Part shown: one piece after another, positions 1 to 10,240 of the stretch
How positions within the stretch are numbered: position 1 is the stretch's first letter
Layout: the number at the start of each line of letters is the position of its first letter
Source: Bacillota bacterium
Lineage (GTDB): Bacteria; Bacillota; Limnochordia; Darwinibacteriales; Darwinibacteriaceae
Reading direction: 5' to 3'
DNA length: 51,308 nt
Assembly: GCA_012838305.1 (NCBI GenBank)
Contig: DUPN01000108.1
Location: forward strand, 1 to 51,308
Program-made: the position numbers and the translations under genes
The notes under the pieces: model-generated
Seen by the model: only the letters and a program-made list of their open reading frames with translations
Databases searched by the model: none
Told to the model about the DNA's origin: nothing

Positions 1-1
1 A

Positions 2-223
2 GGCAACCACAGGCTGATCAAACAAGGGGCCTACTTGGCTAGTTCTCCAGAGGACGTTGAACGGTCCCTGCAGCGGGAGCCTGTGACCGAAAAGGTCGGT
101 GTAGAAGAGCTTTACCAGGCGGGTCACCATGTTAATGCCATTGCCGCCGCCCTCAAGCGGCCGATCCATGAAATCCTGGCCGAAGTCTCCCTTTTGGAGC
201 TTCAGGGGCGAGCAGAAATTTAA
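2..223 (+). CDS. dprA: DNA processing protein DprA, C-terminal end (5' truncated by window edge)
   Basis: Only the last 73 codons are present, in the frame that is open from base 2. The first visible residues, GNHRLIKQGAYLASSPEDV, match the end of the Rossmann-like DprA core, where family members have an N-R-L-I-x-x-G-A motif followed by a short S-x-E/P-D-V segment. The rest, from about GVEELYQAG to the end, fits the small winged-helix domain that closes many DprA proteins. DprA loads RecA on incoming single-stranded DNA during transformation. dprA next to topA is usual in Firmicutes and also in proteobacteria. The internal TTG at base 35 is not a real start, because the frame is open and conserved upstream of it. 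Confidence 0.85.
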   Translation, partial: GNHRLIKQGAYLASSPEDVERSLQREPVTEKVGVEELYQAGHHVNAIAAALKRPIHEILAEVSLLELQGRAEI

Positions 224-242
224 GCAGGTGTTCCTACCTTGC

Positions 243-271
243 TTGCATAATATTGCCATAGCCACTATAAT
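243..271 (+). promoter_or_regulatory. Putative sigma-A promoter for the DUF494-like gene and topA
   Basis: A perfect TATAAT (266-271) stands 17 bp after TTGCAT (243-248), which keeps the TTG of a -35 box. It lies in the gap between dprA and the next gene, 28 bp before the ATG. The spacing is ideal and the -10 is exact, but the -35 is only half matched. Confidence 0.6.
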
Positions 272-298
272 GGGGGTAATTCTGGCGGGAAAAGAGCG

Positions 299-730
299 AT
301 GGATGTGAATGACAACAAACTAAAACGCATGGCTATGGCCATTAAGATGCTAAACTCCGATGATACATTGGAAGAACTATTGACCAGCCTGGGTCTATCC
401 AGCGAGGATTTGCTGGGCTATCTAGAATCGCTGGCTTCGGATTTCCAGGTATCCATCTTGACCTTTGAAGGCCTCGATGCCACCAAGACCCGAGTGTTCA
501 GCCTGTGGGAACAGGCCTATCTTTCGGGCGAGGCTAGAGAATTTCTCCTCTCCGCTCTGCACTCCCAGACCATTACCCCCATGGAGTTGGAGCAATCCTT
601 AGCGGTACTTTTTGCCCAGTCCGAAGGCTTAACTGATGTGGATGAGGTGCGCGGGGTGTTGGAGAGCGTTGTGGAAGATCCGAACCGCATGGCCATGTTA
701 GGATTGCTGGATCTGGATTATGTTCATTGA
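299..730 (+). CDS. DUF494/Smg-like protein of unknown function
   Basis: A 143-residue acidic, helix-rich protein without signal peptide or membrane segment. The second half (about residues 75-143: SGEAREFLLSAL, then an ELEQSLAVLF helix, ending in LLDLDYVH) resembles the C-terminal part of the Smg/DUF494 family. In gamma-proteobacteria smg lies in the same place, directly after dprA(smf) and next to a topoisomerase gene. The context therefore supports the family call as much as the sequence does. The molecular role of DUF494 is not known. The ATG is preceded by a weak purine-rich stretch GGGAAAAGAG. If it is not DUF494, it is an uncharacterised small helical protein. The gene is followed 29 bp later by topA and probably shares its promoter. 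Confidence 0.5.
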   Translation: MDVNDNKLKRMAMAIKMLNSDDTLEELLTSLGLSSEDLLGYLESLASDFQVSILTFEGLDATKTRVFSLWEQAYLSGEAREFLLSALHSQTITPMELEQSLAVLFAQSEGLTDVDEVRGVLESVVEDPNRMAMLGLLDLDYVH

Positions 731-759
731 GCCTTTGAATTCTGCACGGAGGTGCTAGT

Positions 760-2850
760 TTGCCTACACTTATTATTGTTGAATCCCCTGCTAAAGCCCG
801 TTCGATCAAGGGCTTTCTTGGACGTGACTACATGGTGAAAGCTTCTTTGGGGCATGTACGGGATCTGCCCCGGAGCCGGTTTGGAGTAGACCTAGAGAAG
901 AATTTTGAACCCCATTACATCACCATTCGCGGTAAAGGACCTGTTCTCAAGGAATTGAGGGATGCGGCCAAAAAGGCGGATCGCATCTTACTGGCCACCG
1001 ACCCCGATCGAGAAGGCGAGGCGATTGCCTGGCATTTGGCCACCGCTCTAAGTGTCGATGACGACCAGTGTCGTGTAGACTTTAGGGAGATTACGAAAGA
1101 CGCCGTGAAGCGTTCTATCAAGAATCCGCGGCCCATTAGCCAGCCACTGGTCGATGCACAGCAAGCTCGGCGTGTTGTGGATCGCATTGTCGGTTACGAG
1201 CTTTCTCCCTTGCTCTGGGCCAAGGTCAAGCCGGGCTTAAGCGCTGGCCGCGTCCAATCTGTGGCGGTCAAGCTGATTGTGGATCGGGAACGCGAAATTG
1301 AAGCCTTTGTGCAAGAGGAATATTGGAGCGTGACTGCACTGCTCCAAACGGAGCAAGAGCAACAGTTCGAGGCCAAACTGCACCACAAGGATGGCAAGAA
1401 ACTCGCTCTTCCCAATGAGGAAGCAGCCATCGAGGTGGAACGTGATCTAGCGGATCAAACCTGGACAGTGGCGGAGGTCACAAAGAAGAAGCGGAAGCGA
1501 AATCCAGCGCCGCCCTTTACCACCAGCACTATGCAGCAGGAGGCAGCCCGCAAGCTTGGTTTTCCGGCCAAGAAAACGATGCGTGTAGCCCAGCAGCTGT
1601 ACGAAGGCCTGCCCCTGGGCAAAGAAGGTACCCAAGGTTTGATCACCTACATGCGCACGGACGCCACCCGTGTTTCGCCCGAGGCCATTTCCGAAGTCCG
1701 CAATTTCATCAAAAACGTCCATGGCGAAGCCTATATACCCCAAAAACCCAGGGCGTATGCGGCGAAAAAGGGAGCTCAGGAGGCCCACGAGGCCATTCGG
1801 CCGACCTCAACCTTGCGCACGCCCTCGGAGATCAAACAGTACCTTACCAGAGATCAGCTCCGCTTGTACACCCTCATCTGGGAGCGCTTTGTGGCCAGTC
1901 AGATGAGCTCCGCCATTTTTGACGCCATGACTGTGGACGTGAAGGCGGCCAATTATCTCTTCAGGGCCACCGGTTCGCAGTTGAAATTCCCCGGATTCCT
2001 CCAGATCTACCAGGAAGGCAGCGATAGTGGCACCCAAACAGATGAGGGCAAAGACCGACTCCTGCCTGAACTTACGGTGGGGGAAATCGTGAAACTGCTC
2101 CAGCTGGAGCTGGGACAGCACTTCACCCAGCCCCCGGCTCGTTACACAGAAGCGATGCTGGTCAAAACCTTGGAAGAAGAAGGGATCGGCCGACCGAGCA
2201 CCTATGCGCCCATTATTGACACCATTGTAGCCCGAGGCTACGTGGAAAGGGAGGAAAAGCGTTTTTGCCCGAGCGAGCTGGGGATCATTGTGACTGACCT
2301 CTTGGCGGAGAGTTTCCCCAGACTGTTGGATGTTGGCTTCACCGCCCGCCTAGAGGAAGAACTGGACAGCATCGAAGAAGGGGACATGATCTGGCAGGAT
2401 GTGATTGGAGAATTCTATACACCTTTTGCCGAAGATTTAAAGAAGGCCCATGAAGAATTGGAGCGCATTGAGGTTCAGGATGAAGTGAGCGATGTTGTCT
2501 GCGACAAGTGCGGACGCAATATGGTCTATAAACTGGGCCGCTTTGGCAAGTTTTTAGCCTGCCCAGGCTATCCAGAGTGCAAGAACACCAAGCCCATCCT
2601 CGATGAAATCGGCGTAGAATGCGCCGTCTGTAAAAAGGAAGGGCGACAGGGAGGACAGTTGGTGGGTAGGCGCAGCCGGCGAGGACGCTATTTCTATGGA
2701 TGCAGCAATTATCCTGATTGTACCTATACTTCCTGGCAGCGGCCTGTGGCTGAACTCTGTCCCCACTGCGGAAACCATTTAGTCATTAAGAAGGAAGGAA
2801 CGGAGCCTGTGTGCACCACGAAGGCCTGCCCCGGAGGTGGTGGCAAGTGA
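760..2850 (+). CDS. topA: DNA topoisomerase I (type IA)
   Basis: 696 residues, the usual length for bacterial topoisomerase I, which relaxes negative supercoils through a 5'-phosphotyrosine link. The TOPRIM domain opens with LIIVESPAKA (Glu8) and carries DPDREGE at 81-87. The active-site Tyr297 lies in GLITYMRTDATRVS. From Cys581 on, three zinc-ribbon modules follow (CDKC...CPGYPEC, CAVC...CSNYPDC and CPHC...CTTKAC). The start is TTG, chosen because GGAGG stands 7 bases upstream and the protein then begins MPTLIIVESP as in homologues. The stop overlaps the trmFO start by 4 bp, so the two are translationally coupled. Confidence 0.98.
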   Translation: MPTLIIVESPAKARSIKGFLGRDYMVKASLGHVRDLPRSRFGVDLEKNFEPHYITIRGKGPVLKELRDAAKKADRILLATDPDREGEAIAWHLATALSVDDDQCRVDFREITKDAVKRSIKNPRPISQPLVDAQQARRVVDRIVGYELSPLLWAKVKPGLSAGRVQSVAVKLIVDREREIEAFVQEEYWSVTALLQTEQEQQFEAKLHHKDGKKLALPNEEAAIEVERDLADQTWTVAEVTKKKRKRNPAPPFTTSTMQQEAARKLGFPAKKTMRVAQQLYEGLPLGKEGTQGLITYMRTDATRVSPEAISEVRNFIKNVHGEAYIPQKPRAYAAKKGAQEAHEAIRPTSTLRTPSEIKQYLTRDQLRLYTLIWERFVASQMSSAIFDAMTVDVKAANYLFRATGSQLKFPGFLQIYQEGSDSGTQTDEGKDRLLPELTVGEIVKLLQLELGQHFTQPPARYTEAMLVKTLEEEGIGRPSTYAPIIDTIVARGYVEREEKRFCPSELGIIVTDLLAESFPRLLDVGFTARLEEELDSIEEGDMIWQDVIGEFYTPFAEDLKKAHEELERIEVQDEVSDVVCDKCGRNMVYKLGRFGKFLACPGYPECKNTKPILDEIGVECAVCKKEGRQGGQLVGRRSRRGRYFYGCSNYPDCTYTSWQRPVAELCPHCGNHLVIKKEGTEPVCTTKACPGGGGK

Positions 2851-4157
2851 CAGTTGTAACGGTGATCGGAGCAGGGTTGGCCGGAAGCGAGGCAGCCTGG
2901 CAGCTGGCACAAAGGGGCATTTTGGTGCGGCTTATAGAGATGCGGCCCCAGACCACCACACCGGCCCACGAATCGGCCGAGTTCGCTGAATTGGTCTGTT
3001 CCAATTCTTTGGGCTCCGCCGTGGAAAGCACCGCGGGGGGGCTGCTCAAGAAGGAGCTGAAAGTGATGGGCTCTTTACTGATGGACGTGGCCGAGCAAAC
3101 CCGGGTGCCTGCAGGAGGAGCCTTAGCGGTCGATCGAAGGCGCTTTGCCAAGGAAGTAACCAGAAGACTGAGGGAACATCCGCGTATTGAGGTCGTGCCG
3201 GAAGAGTGCCAGACCATTCCCGACGGCATTGTGGTCCTAGCGACCGGCCCCCTCACAAGTCCAGCTTTGAGCCAGGTACTCCAGGATCTGACCGAAAGTG
3301 AGAATCTTCATTTCTTTGATGCCGCGGCTCCCATCGTTACAGGAGAAAGCATCCTCTATGACCGGGGGTTCTGGGCCGCCCGATACGACCGGGGAACAGC
3401 CGACTACTTTAACTGCCCCCTCAACCGGGACGAGTATGAAACATTTGTGCAGGCTCTGGTAACCGCCAAGGAGGCTCCATTCCATCAAGCCGATTTGGGC
3501 CAAGAAGACCTCGCCGTCTTTGAGGGCTGTCTTCCCCTGGAGGTCATGGCCAAACGGGGAAAAGATGCTTTGCGTTACGGTCCCTTTCGTCCCGTTGGAC
3601 TGAGCGACGGGGAAGGTAAGCGTCCCTACGCTGTATTGCAGCTGCGGCGGGAAAATACCGAGGCCACCCTGTTTAACCTGGTGGGATGCCAAACTCGCCT
3701 CAAGTGGGGAGAGCAGAAACGGGTCTTTCAACTCATTCCCGCCCTCCAGGAGGCAGAGTTTGTCCGTTACGGCGTGATGCATCGCAATACATTCATCAAC
3801 TCACCGCGGGTGCTCCAGCCAAGTTTCCAGTTTAGGAAGATGGAGAGGCTGTTTGTGGCCGGTCAGCTCACCGGTGTCGAAGGATATGTGGAAAGCACTG
3901 CCTCAGGGCTTTTGGCCGGCTATAACGCATGGCGGCTGGCGGCCGGGAAGGATACCATTGTCTTGCCCCGAGAAACCATGCTGGGAAGCCTAGCCCATTA
4001 CATTGCCACAGCTGATCCAGGCCACTTTCAGCCCATGAACGCCAACTTCGGCATTCTGCCCACCTTAGAACCCCCAGTGCGGGGTAAACGGGAACGCAAG
4101 CTGGCCTATGCAAAACGTTCTCTAGAGGTGCTGCAAGCCTTTTGGGAAAGACTCTAA
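2847..4157 (+). CDS. trmFO: Methylenetetrahydrofolate-tRNA-(uracil-5-)-methyltransferase TrmFO
   Basis: 436 residues. TrmFO is the folate- and FAD-dependent enzyme that makes m5U54 in the T-loop of tRNA in most Firmicutes. The N-terminus has the dinucleotide-binding motif IGAGLAGSEAAW (G8-G13). LVCSNSL holds Cys51, and FEGCLPLEVMAKRG holds Cys228; these correspond to the conserved cysteines of the family. The GTG start overlaps the topA stop as GTGA and has GGAGG 9 bases upstream. An upstream GTG at 2811 in the same frame is rejected, since homologues begin just before the FAD motif. topA-trmFO-xerC is the classical order of Bacillus and Clostridia. Confidence 0.96.
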   Translation: MTVVTVIGAGLAGSEAAWQLAQRGILVRLIEMRPQTTTPAHESAEFAELVCSNSLGSAVESTAGGLLKKELKVMGSLLMDVAEQTRVPAGGALAVDRRRFAKEVTRRLREHPRIEVVPEECQTIPDGIVVLATGPLTSPALSQVLQDLTESENLHFFDAAAPIVTGESILYDRGFWAARYDRGTADYFNCPLNRDEYETFVQALVTAKEAPFHQADLGQEDLAVFEGCLPLEVMAKRGKDALRYGPFRPVGLSDGEGKRPYAVLQLRRENTEATLFNLVGCQTRLKWGEQKRVFQLIPALQEAEFVRYGVMHRNTFINSPRVLQPSFQFRKMERLFVAGQLTGVEGYVESTASGLLAGYNAWRLAAGKDTIVLPRETMLGSLAHYIATADPGHFQPMNANFGILPTLEPPVRGKRERKLAYAKRSLEVLQAFWERL

Positions 4158-4171
4158 AGGGAGGAAAGGCC

Positions 4172-5077
4172 ATGGTGGAGCTCAAGCATTACCTCGACCA
4201 TTTACGGGTGCAGCGTAACCTATCCCCAGCAACAATCCTAGCCTATGAGCGCGATCTGACCCACTTTCTGACCTTTGTCTGGGAACAGCTGGATTTTCTG
4301 GGCAGACCGCAGCGGATGGACTCCATTGACAAATATCTGGTCCGAGACTACCTCTCCTTCCTAACAAGGGAACACTATGCCCGGTCGACTCTAGCCCGCA
4401 GACTGGCCAGCATTCGCGGATTCAGCCGGTTTATGTATACCCAGGGTATGGTCAAGCGAGATTTTGCCATCGGCTTGAAGACACCCAAACAGAAAAAGTC
4501 CATTCCCGATGTGATGAGCATGGACGAGATTATGCGCTACTTAGAGCTGAACATGCCGGGACAGTCCGAAGCGCTCCAGGCCAGAAATCGGACCATTTTC
4601 GAGGTCCTCTATGGAACAGGTATTCGTGTAGCAGAATTGGTGGGGCTCAATCTCGCTGATGTCGATCACGCAAGCCAGTACCTGACTGTCTTGGGCAAAG
4701 GGCGCAAAGAGAGAGTTGTGCCCCTCGGCGACTATGCGCTCCTCAGCATAGAAAGCTACTGCAGCAAGTATCGCCCAGAGCTGCTCCAGGGTCAACAGGA
4801 AGAGGCCTTATTTCTAAACAGCAGGGGTCGGCGCCTTACCACCCGGGGGGTCCAATACATTGTAGATCAATGCAGCCAGCATCTGGAGACCTACAAGAAC
4901 ATCTCGCCCCACGTTTTCCGCCACACCTTTGCCACCCACCTCTTGGACAACGGTGCGGATCTCAGGGCCATTCAGGAGCTTCTAGGCCATTCCAGCCTGT
5001 CCACGACCCAGATTTATACTAAGGTAACCATGGGTCATTTGCGCTCGGTCTATGACCGAGCCCACCCCCGTGCCTAA
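4172..5077 (+). CDS. xerC: Tyrosine recombinase XerC (CodV type)
   Basis: 301 residues with an N-terminal SAM-like core-binding domain (about 1-90) and a C-terminal catalytic domain. The full catalytic set is visible: Arg152 in GTGIRVAEL, Lys176 in LGKGRKER, His247 and Arg250 in [12 protein letters not shown], His273 in [10 protein letters not shown] and the nucleophile Tyr282 in QIYTK. It resolves chromosome dimers at dif with its partner XerD, also in this window at 41562-42458. The start follows a strong GGGAGG with 7 bases of spacing; an earlier in-frame ATG at 4142 lies inside trmFO. Gene order before hslVU matches codV-clpQ-clpY of Bacillus. Confidence 0.93.
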   Translation: MVELKHYLDHLRVQRNLSPATILAYERDLTHFLTFVWEQLDFLGRPQRMDSIDKYLVRDYLSFLTREHYARSTLARRLASIRGFSRFMYTQGMVKRDFAIGLKTPKQKKSIPDVMSMDEIMRYLELNMPGQSEALQARNRTIFEVLYGTGIRVAELVGLNLADVDHASQYLTVLGKGRKERVVPLGDYALLSIESYCSKYRPELLQGQQEEALFLNSRGRRLTTRGVQYIVDQCSQHLETYKNISPHVFRHTFATHLLDNGADLRAIQELLGHSSLSTTQIYTKVTMGHLRSVYDRAHPRA

Positions 5078-5093
5078 GAAAGGGGAAGTTACG

Positions 5094-5630
5094 GTGAATA
5101 TTCGTTCCACTACAATTATTGCAGTGCGCAGATCCGATCAGGTGGCTGTAGCTGGAGACGGGCAAGTGACCCTAGGCGAGAAGATCGTCGTCAAGCATGG
5201 AGCTACCAAGGTCCGAACCCTCTCGGGCGGAGAGATCCTCGCTGGATTTGCCGGTTCCGCCGCGGATGCAATTACCCTCTTTGAGCTGTTCGAAAAGAAA
5301 CTGAAGGATCATTCCAATCAGTTGGTACGGGCGGCTGTGGCCATGAGTCAAGCCTGGCGTTCCGATCAGTACCTGCGGAAACTTGATGCCCTGCTCTTGG
5401 TGGCTGATCGCCAGGCCACCCTAGTGATCTCAGGATCCGGGGATATTATTGAACCAGATGAAGGCGTTGTGGCCATCGGATCGGGGGGACCCTACGCCAT
5501 GGCAGCAGGCCTGGCCTTGCTCAGGCATTCTGAGCTGAGCGCGAGGGAGATTGCTGGGGAAGCCTTGCGGATCGCATCGGAGATTTGTGTTTTTACCAAT
5601 GACCGCATTTCCATTGTGGAATTGCCCTAA
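5094..5630 (+). CDS. hslV: ATP-dependent protease, proteolytic subunit HslV (ClpQ)
   Basis: 178 residues. HslV is the proteasome-beta-like Ntn hydrolase that forms a double hexamer capped by HslU. Homology starts at STTIIAVRR, where Thr6 is expected to become the N-terminal nucleophile after removal of the first five residues. [20 protein letters not shown] and [12 protein letters not shown] are conserved core motifs. The GTG start is preferred over an in-frame ATG at 5052, which would lie inside xerC and add 14 unconserved residues; AAAGGGGAAG just after the xerC stop serves as ribosome binding site. As in Bacillus CodW, a few residues precede the catalytic region instead of Thr following Met directly. 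Confidence 0.95.
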   Translation: MNIRSTTIIAVRRSDQVAVAGDGQVTLGEKIVVKHGATKVRTLSGGEILAGFAGSAADAITLFELFEKKLKDHSNQLVRAAVAMSQAWRSDQYLRKLDALLLVADRQATLVISGSGDIIEPDEGVVAIGSGGPYAMAAGLALLRHSELSAREIAGEALRIASEICVFTNDRISIVELP

Positions 5631-5647
5631 AGGAGTTTAAGGACGCT

Positions 5648-7030
5648 ATGGAACTGACACCGAGTCAGATCGTTGCTGAACTGGATCGCTATATTATTGG
5701 ACAGGACGACGCCAAACGAGCGGTGGCCATTGCCCTGCGCAATCGGTACAGACGCCAGAGGCTGCCCGAGGAAATCCGCGAGGATATTCTTCCGAAAAAC
5801 ATCTTGATGATTGGCCCCACCGGCGTAGGAAAGACGGAGATCGCCAGACGCCTAGCTCGATTGGCCAATGCTCCCTTTGTCAAAATCGAGGCTACGAAGT
5901 TTACGGAGGTGGGCTATGTGGGCCGCGATGTAGATTCCATCATCCGAGAATTGGTAGATGTGGCCCTGCGTATGGTCAAGGCGGAGAGGATCAAAGCAGT
6001 GGAGAAAAAGGCCGAGGCGTTTGTCGAGGACCGTTTAGTGGAGCTCTTGGTCCCCAATCCTGCACCGCCAAAACCCCTCAATCCCATGGATCTGCTGTGG
6101 GGGATGGGGCAGCCCTCGAAGTCCTCGCAAGAGACGGGCCTACAGAACAAAGAACTCGAAAACGAACGCAAACAAATCCGAGAGCTGCTCAGGCTGGGAG
6201 AACTGGAGGACAGGGTGATCGAATTGATCCTGGAAAAATCACCGCCTGCAGGTTGGGACATGATGACTGCATCCGGTATGGATGACCTGGGAGCGAACTT
6301 CAGGGAGATGCTGGGAGATCTTCTGCCCAAGAAAACACAAAAACGTACCGTCACCGTGCGCGAGGCGCGGGGGATCTTGTTACATGAAGAAGCGACCAAA
6401 CTCTTGGACATGGATGCGATCATGGAGGAAACGGTAGCCCTGGTGGAAGAATCGGGGATGGTCTTTATTGATGAAATCGACAAAATCGCCGGAGGTTCCA
6501 GCAAAAACGGGCCCGATGTCTCCAGAGAGGGCGTTCAAAGGGATATCCTGCCCATTATCGAAGGAAGCACCGTGATCACCAAGGCGGGGCCTGTACGGAC
6601 GGATTTTATACTCTTTATCGCGGCGGGAGCCTTTCATGTTTCCCAGCCCGCGGACCTTATTCCCGAGCTGCAGGGTCGCTTTCCCATCCGGGTTAATCTA
6701 GACAGCCTGCGCGCCCAGGACTTTGCTCGGATTCTAACCGAACCGCACAACTCCCTGACGAAACAGTACATTGCTCTTTTGGGGACAGAAGGGGTTCAAC
6801 TGGAGTTTACAGATGGCGGCATCTTGGCCATTGCCCGCATTGCCGAGGAAGTGAATCGGAGCAATGAGAACATTGGTGCCAGGAGGCTGCACACAGTGCT
6901 GGAGCGTCTGCTGGAGGATGTGAGCTTTGCAGCGCCAACTGGATCCAAGGTTGTTATCGACGCGGACTATGTCCAAACCAAACTGGGCGACTTAGTCCAA
7001 GATCAAGACCTGACCCGCTACATCCTCTGA
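5648..7030 (+). CDS. hslU: ATP-dependent protease ATPase subunit HslU (ClpY)
   Basis: 460-residue AAA+ unfoldase that feeds substrates to HslV. Walker A is GPTGVGKT at 56-63 and Walker B is VFIDEID at 272-278. An intermediate (I) domain lies between them (about 110-235; rich in charged residues). The protein ends in the conserved tail RYIL, which docks into HslV to activate it. AAGGAG overlaps the hslV stop. It closes the topA-hslU run; the next gene is rpsB behind its own promoter. codY, found here in Bacillus and many Clostridia, is not present. Confidence 0.97.
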   Translation: MELTPSQIVAELDRYIIGQDDAKRAVAIALRNRYRRQRLPEEIREDILPKNILMIGPTGVGKTEIARRLARLANAPFVKIEATKFTEVGYVGRDVDSIIRELVDVALRMVKAERIKAVEKKAEAFVEDRLVELLVPNPAPPKPLNPMDLLWGMGQPSKSSQETGLQNKELENERKQIRELLRLGELEDRVIELILEKSPPAGWDMMTASGMDDLGANFREMLGDLLPKKTQKRTVTVREARGILLHEEATKLLDMDAIMEETVALVEESGMVFIDEIDKIAGGSSKNGPDVSREGVQRDILPIIEGSTVITKAGPVRTDFILFIAAGAFHVSQPADLIPELQGRFPIRVNLDSLRAQDFARILTEPHNSLTKQYIALLGTEGVQLEFTDGGILAIARIAEEVNRSNENIGARRLHTVLERLLEDVSFAAPTGSKVVIDADYVQTKLGDLVQDQDLTRYIL

Positions 7031-7036
7031 AAATGC

Positions 7037-7065
7037 TTGCCGAACGTTGGGAAATATGCTATATT
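7037..7065 (+). promoter_or_regulatory. Extended -10 promoter of rpsB-tsf
   Basis: TTGCCG (7037-7042), a 17-bp spacer and TATATT (7060-7065) with TGC directly upstream, which makes an extended -10 element. It starts a leader of about 105 bases before rpsB. Four of six -35 bases and five of six -10 bases match the sigma-A consensus. Confidence 0.75.
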
Positions 7066-7114
7066 AGCAAGTGGTGTAAGAATACACACGTTTCTTGATG
7101 GGCGTCAAAGTTGC

Positions 7115-7137
7115 CACCCTGGTCTTGACCCCAGGTG
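7115..7137 (+). promoter_or_regulatory. Stem-loop in the rpsB mRNA leader
   Basis: CACC(C)TGG at 7115-7122 can pair with CCAGGTG at 7131-7137, with one bulged C and the loop TCTTGACC. It has no following T-run, so it is not a terminator. S2 leaders are autoregulatory in other bacteria; whether this one binds S2 is inference. Confidence 0.35.
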
Positions 7138-7177
7138 AGAGGGACGGAGGAAAAAACAAGGAGAGGAGGTGGGCGAT

Positions 7178-7918
7178 TTGGCCGTTATTACAATGAAGCA
7201 ATTGCTTGAGGCCGGCGTTCACTTTGGGCATCAGACCCGCAGATGGAATCCGAAAATGGCAGAGTACATTTTCACTGAGAGAAATGGTATTTATATCATT
7301 GATCTCCAAAAGACCGTACGAAAGGTCGACGAAGCTTACAACTTTATCCGTAACACCGTAACAAATGGCGAAACTGTGCTCTTTGTAGGCACCAAGAAGC
7401 AGGCTCAGGACACCATTCGTGAAGAAGCGGAACGTTGCGGCATGTTCTATGTGAACCAGAGATGGTTGGGCGGCATGCTGACAAACTTCAAGACCATTAC
7501 TTCGCGCATTCGCAGGCTCGAAGAGATCGAGAAGATGGAAGAAGACGGTCTCTTTGATGTTCTTCCTAAGAAAGAAGTAATCGAGCTCCATAAGGAGCAG
7601 GACCGTTTAACTCGTTTCTTGGGCGGGATTCGGGGCATGAAAACCCTACCGGGAGCGATCTTCATCGTGGATCCTCGGAAAGAGCGAATTGCGGTAGCCG
7701 AAGCGCGTAAACTGGGTATCCCCATCGTGGCTATTGTGGATACGAACTGCGATCCCGATGAAATTGACTATGTGATCCCAGGCAATGACGATGCTATTCG
7801 TGCTGTGAAGCTTTTGACTACAACCATGGCCGATGCCGTCGTTGAAGCCAAAGAGGGCGCAAGCTTTGCGGAGGAGCCCCAAGAGGAAGAAGCCAAGTAC
7901 AGCGAAGACGAGAACTAA
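7178..7918 (+). CDS. rpsB: 30S ribosomal protein S2
   Basis: 246 residues; S2 binds 16S rRNA between head and body of the small subunit and helps to seat S1. Family landmarks are [41 protein letters not shown] and [16 protein letters not shown]. The C-terminal tail is acidic and poorly conserved, as usual. The TTG start is chosen because AGGAGGTG stands 6 bases before it and homologues begin with a short M-x-V-I-(S/T)-M-K-Q; a GTG 9 bases earlier lies inside the Shine-Dalgarno region. Confidence 0.97.
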   Translation: MAVITMKQLLEAGVHFGHQTRRWNPKMAEYIFTERNGIYIIDLQKTVRKVDEAYNFIRNTVTNGETVLFVGTKKQAQDTIREEAERCGMFYVNQRWLGGMLTNFKTITSRIRRLEEIEKMEEDGLFDVLPKKEVIELHKEQDRLTRFLGGIRGMKTLPGAIFIVDPRKERIAVAEARKLGIPIVAIVDTNCDPDEIDYVIPGNDDAIRAVKLLTTTMADAVVEAKEGASFAEEPQEEEAKYSEDEN

Positions 7919-7933
7919 GAGGGACAGGGGAGT

Positions 7934-7960
7934 GGGAGAGCAGCTCTCACCCCCTTTTCT
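7934..7960 (+). terminator. Attenuator-like hairpin between rpsB and tsf
   Basis: GGGAGAG (7934-7940) can pair with CTCTC(A)CC (7944-7951) around the loop CAG with one bulged A, followed by TTTTCT. The stem is short and the T-run modest, so partial termination that lowers tsf relative to rpsB is more likely than a full stop. Confidence 0.4.
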
Positions 7961-7985
7961 GACTATTTCCGAAGGAGGGTTTTCT

Positions 7986-8639
7986 ATGGCAGAGATTACT
8001 GCAGCAATGGTGAAAGAACTGCGCGAAAAAACAGGTGCCGGCATGATGGACTGCAAGAGGGCACTGGTTGAGAAAAACGGCGATATGGATGCTGCAACAG
8101 ATTACTTACGAGAAAAAGGACTGGCCGCCGCAGCCAAAAAATCGGGCCGGATTGCCGCAGAGGGTATTGTAGAATCCTACATTCACATGGGCGGACGAAT
8201 CGGCGTCCTGGTAGAAGTGAACTGCGAAACGGACTTTGTGGCCAAGACAGATGGTTTCCACGAGCTGGCCCGGGACATCGCCATGCAGATTGCGGCATCG
8301 AAACCGGAGTATGTTTCCAGGGATGAAATTCCCGCAGAAATCCTGGACCACGAGCGCTCGATTTATCGGACGATTGCCGAAAACGAAGGTAAGCCCGCCC
8401 ATATCATTGACAAGATTGTGGAGGGCCGGGTAGATCGTTATGTCAAAGAGATTTGTCTCTTGGATCAGCCGTTCATCAAGGATCCAGATATGACTGTGGG
8501 TGATCTGCTCAATGCTAAAGTGGCGCAAATTGGTGAAAAGATCTCGGTACGACGTTTTACCCGTTACGAACGTGGTGAAGGCTTGGCTAAACGAGACGAT
8601 GATTTCGCCGCAGAAGTTCAGGCGCAGATGAGAAATTAA
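7986..8639 (+). CDS. tsf: Elongation factor Ts (short form)
   Basis: 217 residues. EF-Ts exchanges GDP for GTP on EF-Tu. The UBA-like N-terminal domain is clear ([19 protein letters not shown]), and the TDFVAK motif contacts the EF-Tu nucleotide site. It is much shorter than the roughly 290-residue Bacillus and E. coli proteins: only one core subdomain plus the end [20 protein letters not shown] remains, as in other short-form EF-Ts. The ATG has AAGGAGGG about 8 bases upstream. The frame is open far upstream into rpsB, but homology starts here. Confidence 0.96.
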   Translation: MAEITAAMVKELREKTGAGMMDCKRALVEKNGDMDAATDYLREKGLAAAAKKSGRIAAEGIVESYIHMGGRIGVLVEVNCETDFVAKTDGFHELARDIAMQIAASKPEYVSRDEIPAEILDHERSIYRTIAENEGKPAHIIDKIVEGRVDRYVKEICLLDQPFIKDPDMTVGDLLNAKVAQIGEKISVRRFTRYERGEGLAKRDDDFAAEVQAQMRN

Positions 8640-8665
8640 GAGAACACCCTTGGTGTTCTCTTTTT
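8640..8665 (+). terminator. Rho-independent terminator after tsf
   Basis: A perfect 9-bp stem GAGAACACC / GGTGTTCTC with the loop CTT is followed by TTTTT. It starts one base after the tsf stop codon and ends the rpsB-tsf unit. Confidence 0.93.
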
Positions 8666-8689
8666 CTACGTGGAGGGATCCTGCAGTAA

Positions 8690-9991
<1,302 letters not shown>

Positions 9992-9995
<4 letters not shown>

Positions 9996-10228
9996 GCGAG
10001 GTAGGGGCGAGCACAACCCAATGGGATTTCCTTGTGGGATATCCTCTAGATCAGGCTAAGCAAGTGCTTCAGGAGGAAGCCGTACCATATCGCCTGCAGT
10101 TTACGGCGGCTCCCGGAAAGGGGTCCTCCGAGGAGGAGACCTCCGAGGGGGACGCCTTTATTATCGCGGTTCGGGCCTTGGAACCCTTGGTCTTGATCTG
10201 CGCCTATCCAGACTGGAACGTATCCTAG
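9992..10228 (+). CDS. Small uncharacterised protein between frr and uppS
   Basis: A 78-residue acidic protein I cannot assign. Its first half reads WDFLVGYPLDQAKQVLQEE, then PYRLQFTAAPG; a hydrophobic strand follows near the end (EPLVLICAYPDWN). The pattern V-G-x-P-L-x-x-A-x-x-x-L resembles the start of a PASTA module, which is a resemblance only. Translation starts at a TTG that overlaps the frr stop as TTGA, with AAGGAG 11 bases upstream, so it looks coupled to frr. The tight fit between frr and uppS and the intact frame argue for a real gene. There is no signal peptide or cysteine motif. Confidence 0.6.
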
Positions 10229-10240
10229 GGGGTCTTGTAC

